This document shows positions 5,839 through 7,960 of a stretch of 7,960 nucleotides of DNA, piece by piece. The notes under the pieces were generated by a model, which had not been told where the DNA came from, made no database searches, and was given only the letters and a program-made list of their open reading frames with translations. This stretch comes from Gaiellasilicea sp035525905 (GTDB taxonomy: Bacteria > Actinomycetota > Thermoleophilia > Gaiellales > Gaiellaceae). Numbering within the stretch: position 1 is the stretch's first letter; each line of letters begins with the position of its first letter. The position numbers were made by a program, and so were the translations under genes. The stretch spans positions 1 to 7,960 of the forward strand of contig DATLDK010000005.1 in NCBI GenBank assembly GCA_035525905.1, written 5' to 3'.

Positions 5839-5855
5839 TCAACCAACCGGTCATC

Positions 5856-5861
5856 TAGCCT
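5856..5861 (+). promoter_or_regulatory. Putative -10 element (TAGCCT) for the cation transporter gene
   Basis: TAGCCT lies 6 nt before the ATG at 5868 in a 29-bp gap; the same hexamer precedes the gene at 464 at the same distance. A short ACCGGT palindrome lies just upstream. No Shine-Dalgarno sequence is present. Confidence 0.5.
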
Positions 5862-5867
5862 CCGGGT

Positions 5868-7205
5868 ATGACCCCGCAGCGCCGCACGGCGCTCGTCTCC
5901 ATCGGCGCAGCGGGAGCTCTCGTCGCGCTCAAGCTCGGCACGGGACTCGCGAGCGGCAGCCTCGGGCTCGTCACCGAAGCACTTCATTCCGGCACCGATC
6001 TGGTCGCCGCGCTGCTGACGTTCTTCGCGATCGGCGTCGCCGTCCGTCCGGCCGACGAGGGGCACCAGTACGGCCACGGTAAGGCGGAGCATCTGGCCGC
6101 GCTAGGCGAGGCCACCGTGCTGGCTCTGGTCAGCGTCGCCGTGGCGGCTCTCGCGGCGGTTCGCCTCGTCGGGGACTCCGAGCACGCGGTCAACACCGCC
6201 TGGTGGGTGTTCGCCGTGGTCGGCCTCGTGCTGGCGATCGATCTGGGGCGCACCGTCGTCTCGCTCCAGACTGCGCGGCAATACCGCAGCGAGGCTCTGC
6301 GATCGAACGCGATCCACTTCGGCAGCGACTTCGCCGGGACCCTGGCGGTGCTCGCCGGGCTGATCGCGGCCAGGACCGGATTCCCCGACGGCGACTCGAT
6401 CGCAGCGCTCTTCGTCGCGGCGCTCGTGCTCCTGGCTGCGGCGCGGCTGATCCGCCGCAACGTGGACGTCCTCATGGACCGCGCACCGGCCGACGCAGAG
6501 GAGGCCGCGCGGGCGGCGATCGGGCAGATCGAGCCGCCCGTCGAGCTGTCGCGGCTGCGCTTGCGGCAGGCCGCGGGGCGGACGTTTGCAGACGTCGTCA
6601 TCTCGGTTCCTCCCGGGTCCGCGGTCGGCCAGGGGCATGCGATCGCCGATCGCGTCGAGGCCGAGCTGGAGCGGGCGCTGCCCGGTAGTGACGTCGTCGT
6701 GCACGTCGAGCCGGAGGCAAACGAGGCCGCTCTCCGCGAGCGTGCCCATGCTGCGGCCCTGGGTGTGCCGCGCGTGCGAGAGATCCACAATCTGAGCCTC
6801 GTCTCGCTCGATGGTGCCACCGCGCTCTCGCTGCACCTCAAGCTGCCCGGCGACCTGACCCTCGAGGAGGCGCACGAGCTCGCGGAGGAGGTCGAGCGGG
6901 CGATCCTCGCTGCAGTCCCGGAGATCGCCTCCGTTCAGACCCACCTCGAGCCGCTCGCCGAGACCGGAGCAGGGGAAGTGGTGGAAGTGGCCGAGCTCGA
7001 GGCTGCGGTCGAGCGGGCGGCGGGCGGTCGCCCCCGGGAGCTGCGGCTGCTGCGCACGGAGAAGGGCGTCGTCGCGTTCCTGACCCTCGGCCTCGACCCG
7101 GACTCGACGCTCGCGGATGCGCACGCGCGCGCGAGCGAGGTGGAGGAGCGGCTGCGCCGCGCGCGCCCGGATGTCGCCGACGTGATCGTGCACACCGAGC
7201 CGTGA
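5868..7205 (+). CDS. Cation diffusion facilitator (CDF) metal efflux transporter with extended C-terminal region
   Basis: Proton-coupled exporter of divalent metal ions (Zn, Mn, Fe or Co class) across the cytoplasmic membrane. 445 residues, against roughly 300 for a typical bacterial CDF. The membrane domain spans about 1-200 and carries the transport-site pairs His40/Asp44 in TM2 (ALHSGTD) and His150/Asp154 in TM5 (IHFGSD), the HxxxD-HxxxD type common in zinc exporters. YGHGKAEHLAALGEA (68-82) is the family's loop into TM3. After DVLMDRAP (200-207) come three tandem ferredoxin-like cytosolic domains. Each has an xH...VE..L helix and a final V-x-x-H-x-E-P strand, with His pairs 257/279, 336/359 and 419/442. 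The first corresponds to the normal CDF dimerisation domain; the other two are extra. Its TGA overlaps the next gene's GTG (GTGA). Confidence 0.92.
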   Translation: MTPQRRTALVSIGAAGALVALKLGTGLASGSLGLVTEALHSGTDLVAALLTFFAIGVAVRPADEGHQYGHGKAEHLAALGEATVLALVSVAVAALAAVRLVGDSEHAVNTAWWVFAVVGLVLAIDLGRTVVSLQTARQYRSEALRSNAIHFGSDFAGTLAVLAGLIAARTGFPDGDSIAALFVAALVLLAAARLIRRNVDVLMDRAPADAEEAARAAIGQIEPPVELSRLRLRQAAGRTFADVVISVPPGSAVGQGHAIADRVEAELERALPGSDVVVHVEPEANEAALRERAHAAALGVPRVREIHNLSLVSLDGATALSLHLKLPGDLTLEEAHELAEEVERAILAAVPEIASVQTHLEPLAETGAGEVVEVAELEAAVERAAGGRPRELRLLRTEKGVVAFLTLGLDPDSTLADAHARASEVEERLRRARPDVADVIVHTEP

Positions 7206-7816
7206 GGCTGTGCATGTTCAGCCCGGCCGATGCGGACCTGGAGCGCGGTTGGCCGGGACGGATCGAGGGCGGCACGGTGGTACAGCTGGCGGCGCAGACC
7301 CTGCAGTCCTTCTTCACCGGCGGCTCCTCTGCGCGGGAGCACGCCCGCTATCCGCTCGCCGACGTGCTCCTCCGGGCGCCCGTGCTGGAGCCGCCTGTCG
7401 TCCGGCTGTTCGAGGACGCCGCACGCTTCTCGTTCGCGAACCCGACCGCCGTTCGCTCGCCGGGTGGAGAGATCACGCGTCCTCAGGGCCGTCTGGACGT
7501 GGCGACACGCTTGGCCGCGGTGATCGGCGCGGACGGAGCGATCGGCGGCTGGACCGGCCTCGCCGAGTGGCGGGCACCCGAGCTGGAGGCGCCCAAGGAT
7601 CACGACTTCGCGCTCGTCCTCGGCCCGGTCCTGGACACGGAGCTTGCGGACAGCTTCGACTGGGCGGCGGCGCGAGCCTTCGCCGAGCTGAACACGCGAC
7701 TCCGCCCGGGCGACGTGCTGGGCGGTCCCGTGCTCGCGCTGCGGGAGGACGTTGCAAGCGGTCCGTCGGAGCTCGAGATCCCCGGTGTCGGCACCCTCCA
7801 CGCGATCGTCGCCTGA
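7202..7816 (+). CDS. Short, degenerate fumarylacetoacetate hydrolase-like protein
   Basis: 204 residues, against about 280 or more for typical FAH-family enzymes. Recognisable family landmarks in order: APVLEPPVVRLFE (59-71), NPTAVRSPGGEI (80-91), LAAVIG (104-109), GGWTGLAEW (115-123), APKDHDFALVLGPVL (130-144), LRPGDVLGGPVL (167-178) and a GVGTL end (195-199). Active members bind Mg/Ca through an E-x-E just before the AVIG stretch and an Asp in an N-D-x-S-A-R-D loop. Here the aligned positions read Ala101, Arg103 and Glu122, and about 60 residues before LRPGDV are missing. So it may be non-catalytic, structural or altered in substrate, despite sitting beside hppD and hmgA where fumarylacetoacetase would be expected. 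The GTG start overlaps the transporter stop, implying coupled translation. The fold assignment is by eye; the loss of ligands depends on that alignment. Confidence 0.78.
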   Translation: MRLCMFSPADADLERGWPGRIEGGTVVQLAAQTLQSFFTGGSSAREHARYPLADVLLRAPVLEPPVVRLFEDAARFSFANPTAVRSPGGEITRPQGRLDVATRLAAVIGADGAIGGWTGLAEWRAPELEAPKDHDFALVLGPVLDTELADSFDWAAARAFAELNTRLRPGDVLGGPVLALREDVASGPSELEIPGVGTLHAIVA

Positions 7817-7828
7817 CTTCGGCTCAGG
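7812..7828 (+). terminator. Possible UUCG-loop hairpin at the end of the FAH-like gene
   Basis: CCTGAC and GTCAGG-type arms (CCTGAC / G-c-TCAGG) form six base pairs with one bulged C, capped by a UUCG tetraloop closed by C-G. It spans the stop codon and ends just before the hmgA -10 hexamer. There is no T-run, so it is a weak terminator at best; it could instead protect an mRNA 3' end or be chance. Confidence 0.25.
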
Positions 7829-7830
7829 GG

Positions 7831-7836
7831 TATCCT
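7831..7836 (+). promoter_or_regulatory. Putative -10 element (TATCCT) for homogentisate dioxygenase
   Basis: TATCCT lies 7 nt before the ATG at 7844, with no Shine-Dalgarno sequence between. It is the best match to the bacterial TATAAT consensus among the plus-strand hexamers listed here. Confidence 0.5.
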
Positions 7837-7843
7837 CCGCGCC

Positions 7844-7960
7844 ATGCCGTTCTACCAGCGCCTGGGAGACGTGCCGCGCAAGCGGCACATTCAGTTCCGC
7901 GACAACGGCACCCTGCTGACCGAAGAGGTGATGGGGCTCGAGGGCTTCACGGGGAACGAG
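7844..7960 (+). CDS. hmgA: Homogentisate 1,2-dioxygenase, 5' part (runs off window)
   Basis: The first 39 codons only. The N-terminus MPFYQRLGDVPRKRHIQFR followed by NGTLLTEEVMGLEGFTGNE matches the highly characteristic start of bacterial homogentisate dioxygenases (M-P-x-Y-x-x-x-G-x-V-P-x-K-R-H-x-Q-F). The complete enzyme is a cytoplasmic cupin-fold Fe(II) dioxygenase that opens the homogentisate ring to maleylacetoacetate, the step after HPPD. Iron ligands lie in the missing C-terminal part and cannot be checked. The start is supported by the TATCCT hexamer 7 nt upstream. The gene is 27 bp after the FAH-like gene, on the same strand, and completes the homogentisate context begun by hppD at 4570. 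Confidence 0.9.
   Translation, partial: MPFYQRLGDVPRKRHIQFRDNGTLLTEEVMGLEGFTGNE

Noticed and set aside
5840..5854. CAACCAACCGGTCAT as a TetR-type operator ahead of the cation transporter
   Set aside because: Only the central ACCGGT is symmetric; the flanking arms do not pair as an inverted repeat, and no regulator gene is nearby.
6102..7193. Long minus-strand frame opposite the cation transporter
   Set aside because: Shadow of a clear CDF gene; low-complexity Arg/Asp/His-rich translation.
1..7960. Mobile element, CRISPR array, phage or defence island
   Set aside because: No transposase, integrase, direct-repeat array, restriction or toxin-antitoxin motif seen on either strand; base composition and gene style look uniform throughout.

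Overview
The window is GC-rich, gene-dense bacterial chromosome with almost no intergenic DNA. GTG starts are common, stop and start codons overlap or abut, and coding shows strong G/C third-position bias. The gene repertoire and style suggest an actinobacterium, perhaps Thermoleophilia (Solirubrobacterales or Gaiellales). That placement is inference, since no rRNA or marker gene is present. I see no tRNA, rRNA, CRISPR, insertion sequence, phage gene or attachment site.

Layout. (1) 2-1683, plus strand: the 3' end of an uncharacterised gene, a small uncharacterised gene, and a monofunctional proline dehydrogenase. (2) 1688-3629, minus strand: a tightly coupled four-gene unit, read right to left. 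It encodes a 92-aa uncharacterised protein, a FabL-type enoyl-ACP reductase, a class I methyltransferase and a small DUF6458-like membrane protein. (3) 3672-4559, plus strand, divergent from unit 2 across 42 bp: an EamA/DMT transporter. (4) 4570-7960, plus strand: 4-hydroxyphenylpyruvate dioxygenase, a 42-aa two-helix membrane protein, a cation diffusion facilitator with an unusually long cytosolic tail, a short degenerate fumarylacetoacetate-hydrolase-like protein, and the start of homogentisate 1,2-dioxygenase. Region 4 is a homogentisate-pathway locus for tyrosine/phenylalanine breakdown, interrupted by a metal exporter.

The most striking non-coding signal is a repeated TAnnnT hexamer 6-8 nt before start codons. 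Seven starts have it and one more has a near match (CATAGT). The four internal starts without it are coupled to an upstream gene, or have a Shine-Dalgarno sequence in the one case where the genes do not touch. This is the geometry of a -10 element driving leaderless mRNAs. In three cases the TAG stop codon of the upstream gene forms the first half of the hexamer.

I do not see a clearly new multi-gene system. The best leads are the leaderless-promoter pattern, the FAH-fold protein that appears to have lost its metal ligands, the triplicated C-terminal domain of the cation transporter, and a conserved-looking small protein coupled to FabL.
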